This document shows positions 10,946-17,667 of a stretch of DNA of 58,615 bases, one piece after another. The first letter of the stretch is position 1. Each line of letters opens with the position of its first letter. The stretch covers positions 1 to 58,615 of the forward strand of contig VHCW01000019.1 in the NCBI GenBank assembly GCA_016871575.1. The letters run 5' to 3'. A program made the position numbers and the translations under genes. The notes below the pieces were generated by a model. The model was not told the DNA's origin, did no database searches, and was given only the letters and a program-made list of their open reading frames with translations. This stretch comes from Verrucomicrobiota bacterium (GTDB lineage: Bacteria > Verrucomicrobiota > Verrucomicrobiia > Palsa-1439).

Positions 10946-13041
10946 CACGAGTTCCTCGGTGACGATTTTGCCAGTGCGAATGGATGAACGGGTCCGCTGC
11001 CATGCGCCTGTAATAATACCGACAACACCGCCATCGTCCACCCCGAATCCGTCAAATCATCCACCAACAACACCGGGCCGCGCGGCAGGTCGCCCACCAC
11101 GGCAAACGCGCCCAGCAGGTTGCGAAGCTGCGTGACGCTGTTTTCCATCTGTTTCTGCGGTTGCGTGTCGCGCAACTGTTGGATGAGCGGTGCGAACGGC
11201 AGGCCGAGCTTGGCCGCCAAGCGAGTGGCGAAATCTCGAACCAACTCCGGGCGTCGCCAGGATGGCACGGCGGCGACCCACGCCGGCGCCGGTTGCGGGT
11301 TCCATTTCTCGCGCACCAGCCGGGCGGCGGCTTCGAGCAGCGCGTCGCTGAATCGTCCGGCTACGTACTTGCCATCGGCAACCTCGCGCCCCCAACCGGC
11401 ATCGCCCCAGATGCACAGCGCCCGGCCCGGTTGCGCGCGCAACGGTTCCGGGATGACCGTGGAACTTACCACTGCGTCTGCGGGCAAGGCGCGTTGCACC
11501 TCAGGCAATATCGTTTTAGGCCAACGCAGCCGCGGCGACAGGAGGATCGAGTCACCACGCAGGAACTCGACGGCGCGCTGCACGAGTTCGGTCGGCGGCG
11601 ATTGACGGTGGGTCTGGCCGGTGCAGTTCATGCACTTCCCGCACGACGCGGGCGACGGATCGTCCAGCGCCCGCGCCAAGAACTCCATCAAGCACCCGGT
11701 GTGTTCGACGTACCGGCGCATCTGCTCGACCTCGGCCCGTCGCAACGCGGTGACTTGCTCGGCGCGCATCACGTCGGGCGTCCACGGATTGGCAGTGCGC
11801 GACCAGACTGTCTTGCGGTGTTCGACCGCCTGGTCCACTTCGAGCAGCCGCAACGCCTTTTCCAGCGTGCCGCGCCGACAGTTCAACGCGGCGCCAATTT
11901 CCTCGATGGTCATGCCGGTCGCCTTTTCCAGCACCGCCAAGACCTGTTGCATGAACTCAGCCGGTGGAAACGCCGTGCGGATGAAGTAGTCGGCGATCTC
12001 GTCGTCCTCGCGTCCGCTCAGCAGGACGCCGTAGGCGGTTTCGACGGCCCGTCCTGCGCGGCCCACTTGCTGATAGTACGCGACAACCGAGCCGGGCCGC
12101 TGGAAGTGTATCACGAAACCGAGGTCAGGTTTGTCGAAACCCATGCCGAGCGCGACGGTGGCGACGAGGGCTTTGACTTCGTTGCGGAGAAGCGCCTGCT
12201 CCAACTGCACGCGCTGCTCGCCTTCGAGATCGGCGTGATACTGGCGGGCGGCGATGCCTTCGCGTTGCAGGAACTCCGCCACGCGGCGGGCGTCCTGGAT
12301 CGTGAGCGTGTAAATGATCCCGTTGCCCGATAGTTTCGGCACGAACTGCGCCAGCCACGCCAAACGCTCGGCTTGGTCGGCAAGTCTGATGTTGTAGAGC
12401 CGCAGCGACGGGCGAATCAGCGGCCCGCGCGAGAGTTCCAAGCTGACTACTTGGGACATCACATCCTGTACGACGCGATTGTTGGCCGTCGCGGTTGTGC
12501 AAATCACCGGCACGTTGGCAGGCAAGTGCCGCAACACCCGGACGATGCGACGGTAATCAGGACGGAAGTCGTGTCCCCAATCGGAAATGCAATGCGCCTC
12601 GTCCACGACGAACAATCCGATCCGCGCCGCCAACAACGGCAGCAGTTTCTCCAGAAACCCGGCATTACTGAGTCGTTCAGGCGACACCATCAGCACGTCG
12701 CACCGGTTGGCTCGCAACGCGTCCTCAACTTGCGGCCATTCGGCGAGGTTCTCGCTGTGGATCGTCAACGCACGGATGCCGGCGCGTTCCGCCGCCGCGA
12801 TCTGGTTGCGCATCAGCGACAGCAACGGACTGATCAGCAGTGTCGGCCCCGCACCGGCGTCGCGCAGAATCTTCGTGGCAAGAAAATAGACGAGGCTCTT
12901 GCCCCAGCCGGTGCGTTGAACAACCAGCAGGCGTTGCCGGTGGTTGGCCGCCCGGTCAATTGCCTCCCATTGCCCGTCGCGGAACCGGGCATCGGCACCG
13001 AGCATCTGCTGCAACAAACGCTCGGCTTCCAAACGATCCAT
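10945..13041 (-). CDS. RecQ-type helicase fused to a C-terminal phosphoribosyltransferase domain
   Basis: 698 residues. The superfamily-2 helicase core has an unusual Walker A TGWGKS, where RecQ normally has TGGGKS. It also has the DEAH box VVDEAHCISDWGHDFRPDYR, SAT-type CTTATANN and helicase C motifs such as QQVGRAGRA. A zinc-binding segment CGKCMNC follows at about 480. The C-terminus holds VLLVDDLTDSGWT (about 657-669), the PRPP-binding loop of type I phosphoribosyltransferases, as in ComF/ComFC. The ATG at 13041 follows GGGAGG. It lies 11 bp after ppnP and overlaps dprA by one base. Unwinding of branched DNA is expected; the role of the PRTase part is unknown. Confidence 0.9.
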   Translation of the reverse strand: MDRLEAERLLQQMLGADARFRDGQWEAIDRAANHRQRLLVVQRTGWGKSLVYFLATKILRDAGAGPTLLISPLLSLMRNQIAAAERAGIRALTIHSENLAEWPQVEDALRANRCDVLMVSPERLSNAGFLEKLLPLLAARIGLFVVDEAHCISDWGHDFRPDYRRIVRVLRHLPANVPVICTTATANNRVVQDVMSQVVSLELSRGPLIRPSLRLYNIRLADQAERLAWLAQFVPKLSGNGIIYTLTIQDARRVAEFLQREGIAARQYHADLEGEQRVQLEQALLRNEVKALVATVALGMGFDKPDLGFVIHFQRPGSVVAYYQQVGRAGRAVETAYGVLLSGREDDEIADYFIRTAFPPAEFMQQVLAVLEKATGMTIEEIGAALNCRRGTLEKALRLLEVDQAVEHRKTVWSRTANPWTPDVMRAEQVTALRRAEVEQMRRYVEHTGCLMEFLARALDDPSPASCGKCMNCTGQTHRQSPPTELVQRAVEFLRGDSILLSPRLRWPKTILPEVQRALPADAVVSSTVIPEPLRAQPGRALCIWGDAGWGREVADGKYVAGRFSDALLEAAARLVREKWNPQPAPAWVAAVPSWRRPELVRDFATRLAAKLGLPFAPLIQQLRDTQPQKQMENSVTQLRNLLGAFAVVGDLPRGPVLLVDDLTDSGWTMAVLSVLLQAHGSGPVHPFALAKSSPRNS

Positions 13042-13052
13042 CCTAGCCTCCC

Positions 13053-13382
13053 TCAACCGAGAAACGAACAGACGTATTCGCAGATACCGGATTTCACCTC
13101 AATGTCGAAACCGGAGTTGGCGGGCACGTCGAAGAGCTGGTTCGCGGCGTAATCCTTCCACGCGGTCTGGCCGTCGAGTTTGACGCGGCAGGCGCCGGCA
13201 ACGATCTCCATGCGCTCGGCGGCCTTGGTGCCGAAGTGAAAGGAGCCGGGGTAGATGAGGCCGACCGTCTTCTTCGTGCCGTCGGGAAAGAGGACGGAGT
13301 GGCTAACGACTTTGCCGTCGAAGTAAACGTTGGCTTTGGTGAGGACGGTGACGTTGGTGAATTGTTGCGGGGTGGTTGCCAT
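13053..13382 (-). CDS. ppnP: Pyrimidine/purine nucleoside phosphorylase PpnP (YaiE/DUF1255 family)
   Basis: 109 residues, a single cupin barrel slightly longer than the roughly 94-residue E. coli protein. Matching stretches are NVYFDGKVVSHSVLFPDGTKK, VGLIYPGSFHFGTKAAERM and the C-terminal VKSGICEYVCSFL, with the FDVPANSGFDI turn. The family cleaves diverse nucleosides with phosphate to a base and pentose-1-phosphate. It is the first gene of the minus-strand run, and its promoter should lie in 13383-13480. Sitting directly before a helicase fused to a phosphoribosyltransferase, it hints at nucleotide or base metabolism linked to DNA processing, but that is inference. Confidence 0.93.
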   Translation of the reverse strand: MATTPQQFTNVTVLTKANVYFDGKVVSHSVLFPDGTKKTVGLIYPGSFHFGTKAAERMEIVAGACRVKLDGQTAWKDYAANQLFDVPANSGFDIEVKSGICEYVCSFLG

Positions 13383-13480
13383 GCGAATCAGTTAGCCACA
13401 CCGCGGCCGAAAGGCAAGCGAAGAAGCGAGACGGGGCGAGTGGTCAACATTGCAATCCAAGGGTAGCCTTTTTGTGTCCA

Positions 13481-13559
13481 TGTTTGTAGTCAGGCACGAA
13501 GCGTCAGCGGAGTGCCGTCCCCACGCCACTGCGCTTCGCTACGTGGCTCACTACAAACA
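13481..13559. repeat. Imperfect 79-bp inverted repeat (REP/MITE-like)
   Basis: TGTTTGTAGT (13481-13490) pairs perfectly with ACTACAAACA (13550-13559). The interior is also largely self-complementary with bulges: AGGCACGAAGCGTCAGCGGA against the complement of CCACTGCGCTTCGCTACGTG. The element folds into one long irregular hairpin. The size and structure fit a dispersed REP or miniature inverted-repeat element. It lies 99 bp upstream of ppnP. Confidence 0.7.
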
Positions 13560-13731
13560 ATCATTCGAATTTGGTTTGACGAAGTACTAGATTCGCGTTG
13601 ACAACGTGCCGCTGCACGCTCATTCTGTCCGACATTGTTCGAGTTGTAATTTGGAGATACGCTGGGTGAGAGAAATTACACAACAATCGAAAATAGATTG
13701 TCCGTCGCAGGCGGGTTGGCACGCCTCCTGC

Positions 13732-13759
13732 GCAGGCAGGCAGGCAGGCAGGCAGGCAG
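13732..13759. repeat. (GCAG)7 tetranucleotide microsatellite
   Basis: Seven perfect tandem GCAG units. It is preceded by an imperfect palindrome (GCAGGCGGG... CGCCTCCTGC, about 13708-13732). Such tracts change length by slippage, so the copy number should vary between strains or reads. No gene is in phase with it, so any effect would be on transcription or spacing. Confidence 0.85.
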
Positions 13760-13819
13760 TTCCCCACCTCCACAGCCATTCCGGTTAAATTTCCGGTTGC
13801 CGGGAACGGCAAGCTCCGA

Positions 13820-14065
13820 CACGAAGTTTTGGCCTCCGCTTTTCCGGTCTCGCCGTCGAGAACGGATTTTTTGTTCCCGTTTTTCCGTTTCCGGCGTCGA
13901 GAACCTGAAACATCCTCTTTCGTTTCCGTTTCCGCCGTCGAGCGCGTCAAAAATGCTTCCGTTTTCCCGTGCTCGCCGTCGAGTACGGAGTTGGGCTTCC
14001 CTTTTTACTGTTTCCGGCGTCGAGAAGGGAGATTTGGCTCCCGTTTTTACGTTCCCGGCGTCGAG
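13820..14065. repeat. Six-unit degenerate array with exact 41-bp period
   Basis: Each 41-bp unit ends in CCGGCGTCGAG or a close variant (CGCCGTCGAG). These cores end at 13860, 13901, 13942, 13983, 14024 and 14065, exactly 41 bp apart every time. The preceding part of each unit is T/C-rich (often TTTTTCCGTTT or CCGTTTTT) and the first 15-20 bases vary. Because 41 is not a multiple of three, no single frame repeats, so it is unlikely to be protein-coding. There is no constant repeat plus unique spacer as in CRISPR. It starts 204 bp before the FN3-protein start codon. The function is unknown. Confidence 0.85.
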
Positions 14066-14269
14066 GAGACAGAAGATGCTCAATAATCGCCAGTTTTCGG
14101 CCTTGTACCGCCCAGAAAGGACTTTTAGCCAATGCCGGGCACTGAATATCCGACTTGGGACGACAAACGCCTCCGCTGGGGGATGCCGGGGCTGCGTTAC
14201 GACCGGCCATTACCCTCGTACATCACCGATCCCCCCAACCTCACTGTCAAACTGAAAGGAAGACACTGT

Positions 14270-15208
14270 ATGCAGACACCAAGTGATCCCGATGCCAAAG
14301 AAACGTTGGGCTTCAACGCTGCCGATGGCGCCGCCCAGTACCAAGCCAGCCTCCCGCTCAAAGCCAACCTGCACGACGACATCTTCGCCGATGCCCAAGC
14401 CTTCAGCGATGCCCGTCGCGGGTACGACGCCGCCGACGCCAAACGCCGGGTCGCCACTGGCGCTCTGCGCATTGGCCGCGACAATGCCCGGAGTTGGCTG
14501 ACCAGCGCCAAGAACCTGCTTCTCCCGACGCTCGGCAAAAAACCGTCCGCCGCATGGGCCGAAGCCGGTTGGAATGAAGACAGCCTCGCCATTCCCAACG
14601 GCGAAGACAAACTCATGCCGATGCTGCGCGCCCAGCAAGCCTACCTGACCGCGCACCCGGCATTGGCCGTCGCCGACCCGCGCTATAATTACACGGCGGT
14701 CCGCGCCGGTGAGTTGCTGGCCGCGCTGGAGTTCGCCCTGACCAACGCCGACCCGGCGCTCGGCCCTATCGGCGTCGAACCGGCCGAAGTCGCCGCCGAC
14801 ACCGCGTTGAACTATCGAAGACTTGCTGACGCTGCGCTCGACCGGCGCTTGCATGGTTTATATGCCGAACTCGAACAACTCCTCGAGCCGCTCGACCCGC
14901 GTTGGACGGCGTTCGGCTTCGACGCGCCCGGCGCGACCAAGCGCCCCGACGCCGTTGCGGCGGCAACCTTCGAGCCGCTCAGCGCCGGCAAAGGCAAACT
15001 CTCATGGACTGGCGCCACCCGCGCCACGCGCTATCAAATCCACCGGCAAGCCGCCGGCACCAGTGGATATAAATTGTTCGCCCGCACCAGTGGCGAGACC
15101 GAGAAGCTGCTGGAAGAATTGGCCGTGGGCGACAAGCTGAAAGTCCGCGGCGTCAACGACACCAACGAAGGCCCCTTCAGCCCCGAAGTCGAGGTCACCG
15201 GCGTATGA
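14270..15208 (+). CDS. Orphan helical protein with a C-terminal fibronectin type III domain
   Basis: 312 residues, not recognised as a named family. Residues 1-215 are predicted mostly helical and rich in Ala, Asp and Leu (e.g. DALDRRLHGLYAELEQLL). Residues about 220-312 look like one FN3 domain, with LSWTGATRATRYQIHRQ, a KLFARTSG strand and KVRGVNDTNEGPFSPEVEV. There is no signal peptide, so it should be cytoplasmic unless exported another way. The ATG at 14270 follows AAAGGAAG. The frame stays open back to 14132, where another ATG lies, but without a ribosome site. It lies immediately after the 41-bp array and before a GC-rich hairpin. Confidence 0.7.
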   Translation: MQTPSDPDAKETLGFNAADGAAQYQASLPLKANLHDDIFADAQAFSDARRGYDAADAKRRVATGALRIGRDNARSWLTSAKNLLLPTLGKKPSAAWAEAGWNEDSLAIPNGEDKLMPMLRAQQAYLTAHPALAVADPRYNYTAVRAGELLAALEFALTNADPALGPIGVEPAEVAADTALNYRRLADAALDRRLHGLYAELEQLLEPLDPRWTAFGFDAPGATKRPDAVAAATFEPLSAGKGKLSWTGATRATRYQIHRQAAGTSGYKLFARTSGETEKLLEELAVGDKLKVRGVNDTNEGPFSPEVEVTGV

Positions 15209-15228
15209 GCGAAGAATTCCACAAACGG

Positions 15229-15254
15229 CTGGGCGCGGTCAACCCTGCGCCCAG
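15229..15254 (+). terminator. Hairpin after the FN3-protein gene
   Basis: CTGGGCGC (15229-15236) and GCGCCCAG (15247-15254) form a perfect 8-bp GC-rich stem with a 10-base loop, 20 bp after the stop codon. No T run follows, so termination may be rho-dependent or partial. Confidence 0.5.
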
Positions 15255-15296
15255 CCTCGGACGCAGGCCGCGCTGCTGAAGAACTCAAGGAAAATT

Positions 15297-15581
15297 ATGG
15301 CTGAATCCTTATATACGGGAATCTGCATTGTAAAAATGCCATCAGGGGAAGCTGTTCAGGTTCAAATGAAAACCCCCACTGGGCATAAAAATCAGATTTC
15401 CGTGAGTGATTATAAGCGCCGTGGAATTAAGCCGCCAATTGAAGAATTACCGGACTGCAATGCCGTATGTGAACCCTGTAATCGTAGTAAGCAAGACCCT
15501 GAAAAAAATAAAATCTCAATACCGTCAAAGCAGAGTCTAGAAACTGCAACAAACGGGTCGGAAACAAAAACATACAAGTAG
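15297..15581 (+). CDS. Small protein with a Cys cluster, unknown function
   Basis: 94 residues. A short N-terminal beta-like segment (IVKMPSGEAVQVQMKTPTG) is followed by CNAVCEPCNRSK at about residues 55-66, three closely spaced Cys that could bind metal, and a polar Lys/Ser-rich tail. There is no signal peptide or membrane segment. AAGGAAA precedes the ATG. The DNA here is clearly AT-richer than the GC-rich core genes around it, and codons such as AAA, ATT and GAA dominate, which suggests acquisition. It opens the block that ends in the SPFH gene. I cannot assign a function. Confidence 0.55.
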   Translation: MAESLYTGICIVKMPSGEAVQVQMKTPTGHKNQISVSDYKRRGIKPPIEELPDCNAVCEPCNRSKQDPEKNKISIPSKQSLETATNGSETKTYK

Positions 15582-15595
15582 GAAATGGAAATAAA

Positions 15596-15838
15596 ATGGA
15601 TCAGCAAATGACAGTCAAACAAATGATTGAGCGATTCGAGCGAGAACATAAGGAGATACAAAATAGGTTATCTGGTTTTGACTTGGAAGTACGTAGAGCA
15701 AAAGAGAACCACGCAAATCTAGCCCAAGCCATAGCCATTCTAGTGACAAAATGTTCTCAGGAGACCGGTGATTCTCAACTTTGTGCAGATACTTACAAGG
15801 AAATCATGGAATGGCTAAATAAGCTTCATTCATTTTGA
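15596..15838 (+). CDS. Small coiled-coil protein, unknown function
   Basis: 80 residues, almost entirely helical, with heptad-like spacing (VKQMIERFEREHKEIQNRL and LEVRRAKENHANLAQAIAIL). Two Cys sit near the C-terminal third. It starts 14 bp after the previous gene with GGAAATGGAAATAAA before the ATG. AT-rich like its neighbour, it is probably cotranscribed with the zinc-ribbon membrane protein 50 bp downstream. I see no family match. Confidence 0.5.
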   Translation: MDQQMTVKQMIERFEREHKEIQNRLSGFDLEVRRAKENHANLAQAIAILVTKCSQETGDSQLCADTYKEIMEWLNKLHSF

Positions 15839-15888
15839 TGAGGTAATGACCGGAAGGAAGACAACAAAACAGTTCAAAGGATAATATC

Positions 15889-17028
15889 ATGAGCCAAGGA
15901 CTATGCCCGAGTTGTGGAGCGGTTGCGAATCTGACCGGTGAACAAAACCAAATCAACTGCACCTACTGCGGTTCGGTTGTTACCTTGCAAGAGGCGGAAG
16001 CCAAACTGGAGGAGCAAAAAGGTTTTAAGTTTGCTGGAACGCTAATTCTCGCCCAGACATCACAGGAAGGTGGCAGCTACGCGGAGGCATTGTCATTTTG
16101 GAATAAACTTCTCGAACAGGAACCAACTTTTGTTGATGCGTGGATCGAGAAAGGCGTATGCATGGTAAGCCTGTCGAAGATTGGCGACCTTAAAATAACA
16201 GAGGCAGTTAGCTCGTGGAAGGCTGCTATCAAGTTCGCCAAGAACAAAGACGCCGTGAAGAAACGTGTTGCGCTGGAAATTAACAATGTCGTTGCAAGGT
16301 TCTACCCACATTTGGAGAATCACTACATCCGGTTTCGCAATGTGGAGAATTCGCTGAGTGAGCATTATGACCGGTTTTGCGTGCTGGAGGGCGCACAATC
16401 CTTGGCTTTGGAATTAAATCCAAGCAGCCCGACAATTGCAAAGAACGGAATCGACCTTTGTGATGAATTCGTCAAATCAATAAAGTCGGCTGCCAGTAGT
16501 GATGGTATGGATGCATTATCCTCCGCACTTGATAAGGATTGGAAGGGGGCCTTGGAAAATGCCACCCGCAGTACGGCAAAGCAAGACACTGCAAATGAGA
16601 TCGAAAAGGGGCTGCTCACGATTAAGTTGAAGTACATGCGTGCTCTTGAACAGATCAATAAAACGACTGGTTCCAGTAGCGCATCCGAGATTCAGAAAAT
16701 CCAATCGAAGATAAGCGCAGTCGAATCTGCTGCAAAGAAACACAAGAAAGCCAAGAATGAGGCGAAGTTAGCCGAGGCTGTTGAAGCGGAGGCGCAAAAT
16801 ACCTTTGCTGGTAAGGCAACGAACACTGGGTGCTTGGGGATGTTCGGATTGTGCTGTATCTTTGTGGCGATCGTGGCACCTGGCATTTTAATTGTACATC
16901 CAATTTACGGAAAGGAGGGCTCGGATGTATGTGGTTGGGCTGCTATTATTTTGGCATTTGTTGTATGGCGTTATCTCCGGAGGCAGATTCGGAAGCGAGC
17001 CAAGGCGAAGCTTGAACAACACAACTAA
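15889..17028 (+). CDS. Zinc-ribbon membrane protein with TPR-like region
   Basis: 379 residues. The N-terminal zinc ribbon has CPSCG (residues 6-10) and CTYCG (24-28). A TPR-like stretch follows (SYAEALSFWNKLLEQEPTFVDAWIEKGV, about 62-90). A long charged helical region comes next (about 200-300; AKKHKKAKNEAKLAEAVEAEA). Two hydrophobic segments near the C-terminus (about 310-333 and 342-360) anchor it, followed by a basic tail. This is the architecture of zinc-ribbon membrane proteins that accompany SPFH proteins, such as B. subtilis YdjG. It should be inner-membrane with the ribbon in the cytosol. Function unknown; membrane stress or repair is a plausible inference. Confidence 0.65.
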   Translation: MSQGLCPSCGAVANLTGEQNQINCTYCGSVVTLQEAEAKLEEQKGFKFAGTLILAQTSQEGGSYAEALSFWNKLLEQEPTFVDAWIEKGVCMVSLSKIGDLKITEAVSSWKAAIKFAKNKDAVKKRVALEINNVVARFYPHLENHYIRFRNVENSLSEHYDRFCVLEGAQSLALELNPSSPTIAKNGIDLCDEFVKSIKSAASSDGMDALSSALDKDWKGALENATRSTAKQDTANEIEKGLLTIKLKYMRALEQINKTTGSSSASEIQKIQSKISAVESAAKKHKKAKNEAKLAEAVEAEAQNTFAGKATNTGCLGMFGLCCIFVAIVAPGILIVHPIYGKEGSDVCGWAAIILAFVVWRYLRRQIRKRAKAKLEQHN

Positions 17029-17061
17029 CATCCATCGTCAAATAAGAACGAAGGGCAGGTG

Positions 17062-17169
17062 ATGGCACTAAAAGATGTCATAGCGTGGGATAGCGAAGGG
17101 AAACCAGTTTGGGAGGCGTTCATCAAAGAAGATGCTTCGCCGGTGGGAGAAATGACATGTCACAAGTAA
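17062..17169 (+). pseudogene. 35-codon fragment resembling the start of the SPFH gene
   Basis: ATG at 17062, stop at 17167-17169. It begins MALKDVIAWDSEGKPVWEAF. The SPFH protein at 17668 begins MALIDVVKCEGNDQEFVWKF, so the first residues and the downstream VW match. A ribosome-site-like AGGGCAGGTG precedes the ATG. The frame then leaves the homology and ends, overlapping the start of the next gene at 17157. I read it as the remnant of a duplicated SPFH gene interrupted by the zinc-ribbon gene. A genuine short peptide cannot be excluded. Confidence 0.45.
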
Positions 17170-17663
17170 ATTGCCCGACCTGTGGGGCGAACAACAATTC
17201 AAACGTAGCAAACTGTGAATACTGCGGTGTTGAGGTTGGAAAGCCAGCACAGTTGACTCCACAAGAATATGTTGAGGCATTGCGTAAATGTGTTGCAAAA
17301 GCACGACAAAACCTCCTGTCGGATGCTGCCGAGGCCGAGGTAGTGAAGGCGTTTCCAATTCCCACGGATTTGAATGTTCTGACCGAGTTCTTTTTCTATT
17401 GCCACAGTAATGTTCAACCCGGGCTCATGGGAATAGCAGATAATTCCACAGCATGGCGTGCAAAAGCGAGAGCAGCTTACGGTCGGTTGCGGTTGGCGAG
17501 CCTCAACAATCCCCAGTTGCTTTCCTATTTGGAGGAGTTCAAAGAGACCTATTCTGAAGCAGCAATGAAAGCATCTGCGAAAGCGTGGGCTTACATCATA
17601 GGTGGCGTTGTTTTAGTAATAGCAATTATCGATATTCTCATAATTCTTAGCGAGAGGAAATAA
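17157..17663 (+). CDS. Short zinc-ribbon membrane protein
   Basis: 168 residues. CPTCG (residues 6-10) and CEYCG (20-24) form an N-terminal zinc ribbon very like that of the 15889 gene product. A helical middle follows (about 35-135). A single strongly hydrophobic segment, about residues 144-164 (AYIIGGVVLVIAIIDILIIL), ends the protein with a short basic tail, as in tail-anchored proteins. It lies 4 bp before the SPFH gene, so the two are almost certainly cotranscribed. The start at 17157 fits the ribbon; an upstream in-frame start at 17109 adds a non-conserved leader. Its role is unknown; a recruiting partner for the SPFH scaffold is inference. Confidence 0.65.
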   Translation: MSQVNCPTCGANNNSNVANCEYCGVEVGKPAQLTPQEYVEALRKCVAKARQNLLSDAAEAEVVKAFPIPTDLNVLTEFFFYCHSNVQPGLMGIADNSTAWRAKARAAYGRLRLASLNNPQLLSYLEEFKETYSEAAMKASAKAWAYIIGGVVLVIAIIDILIILSERK

Positions 17664-17667
17664 ACGT

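Larger units (their letters stand above)
13383..14269. other. Gene-free 887-bp stretch rich in repeats
   Basis: Between the divergent ppnP and FN3-protein genes. It holds an imperfect inverted repeat (13481-13559), a (GCAG)7 tract (13732-13759) and a six-unit 41-bp periodic array (13820-14065), each listed separately. It must also contain the promoters of both flanking units, none of which I can place firmly. Several open frames cross it, but they shift amino-acid pattern every 41 bp and look non-coding. The last 160 bp (14107-14269) are open in frame with the next gene, but the better start is at 14270. Confidence 0.7.

Noticed and set aside
13820-14065. CRISPR array
   Set aside because: The repeated part is short and varies between units, there is no constant direct repeat of 23-40 bp with unique spacers, and no cas genes are in the window.
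13676-14255. Repeat proteins read from either strand across the 41-bp array
   Set aside because: The amino-acid pattern changes every unit because 41 is not a multiple of three; no ribosome site or family match; Arg/Ser/Pro-rich low-complexity product.
14132-14269. Longer N-terminus for the FN3 protein from the ATG at 14132
   Set aside because: No ribosome site there, the composition is irregular, and AAAGGAAG precedes the ATG at 14270.
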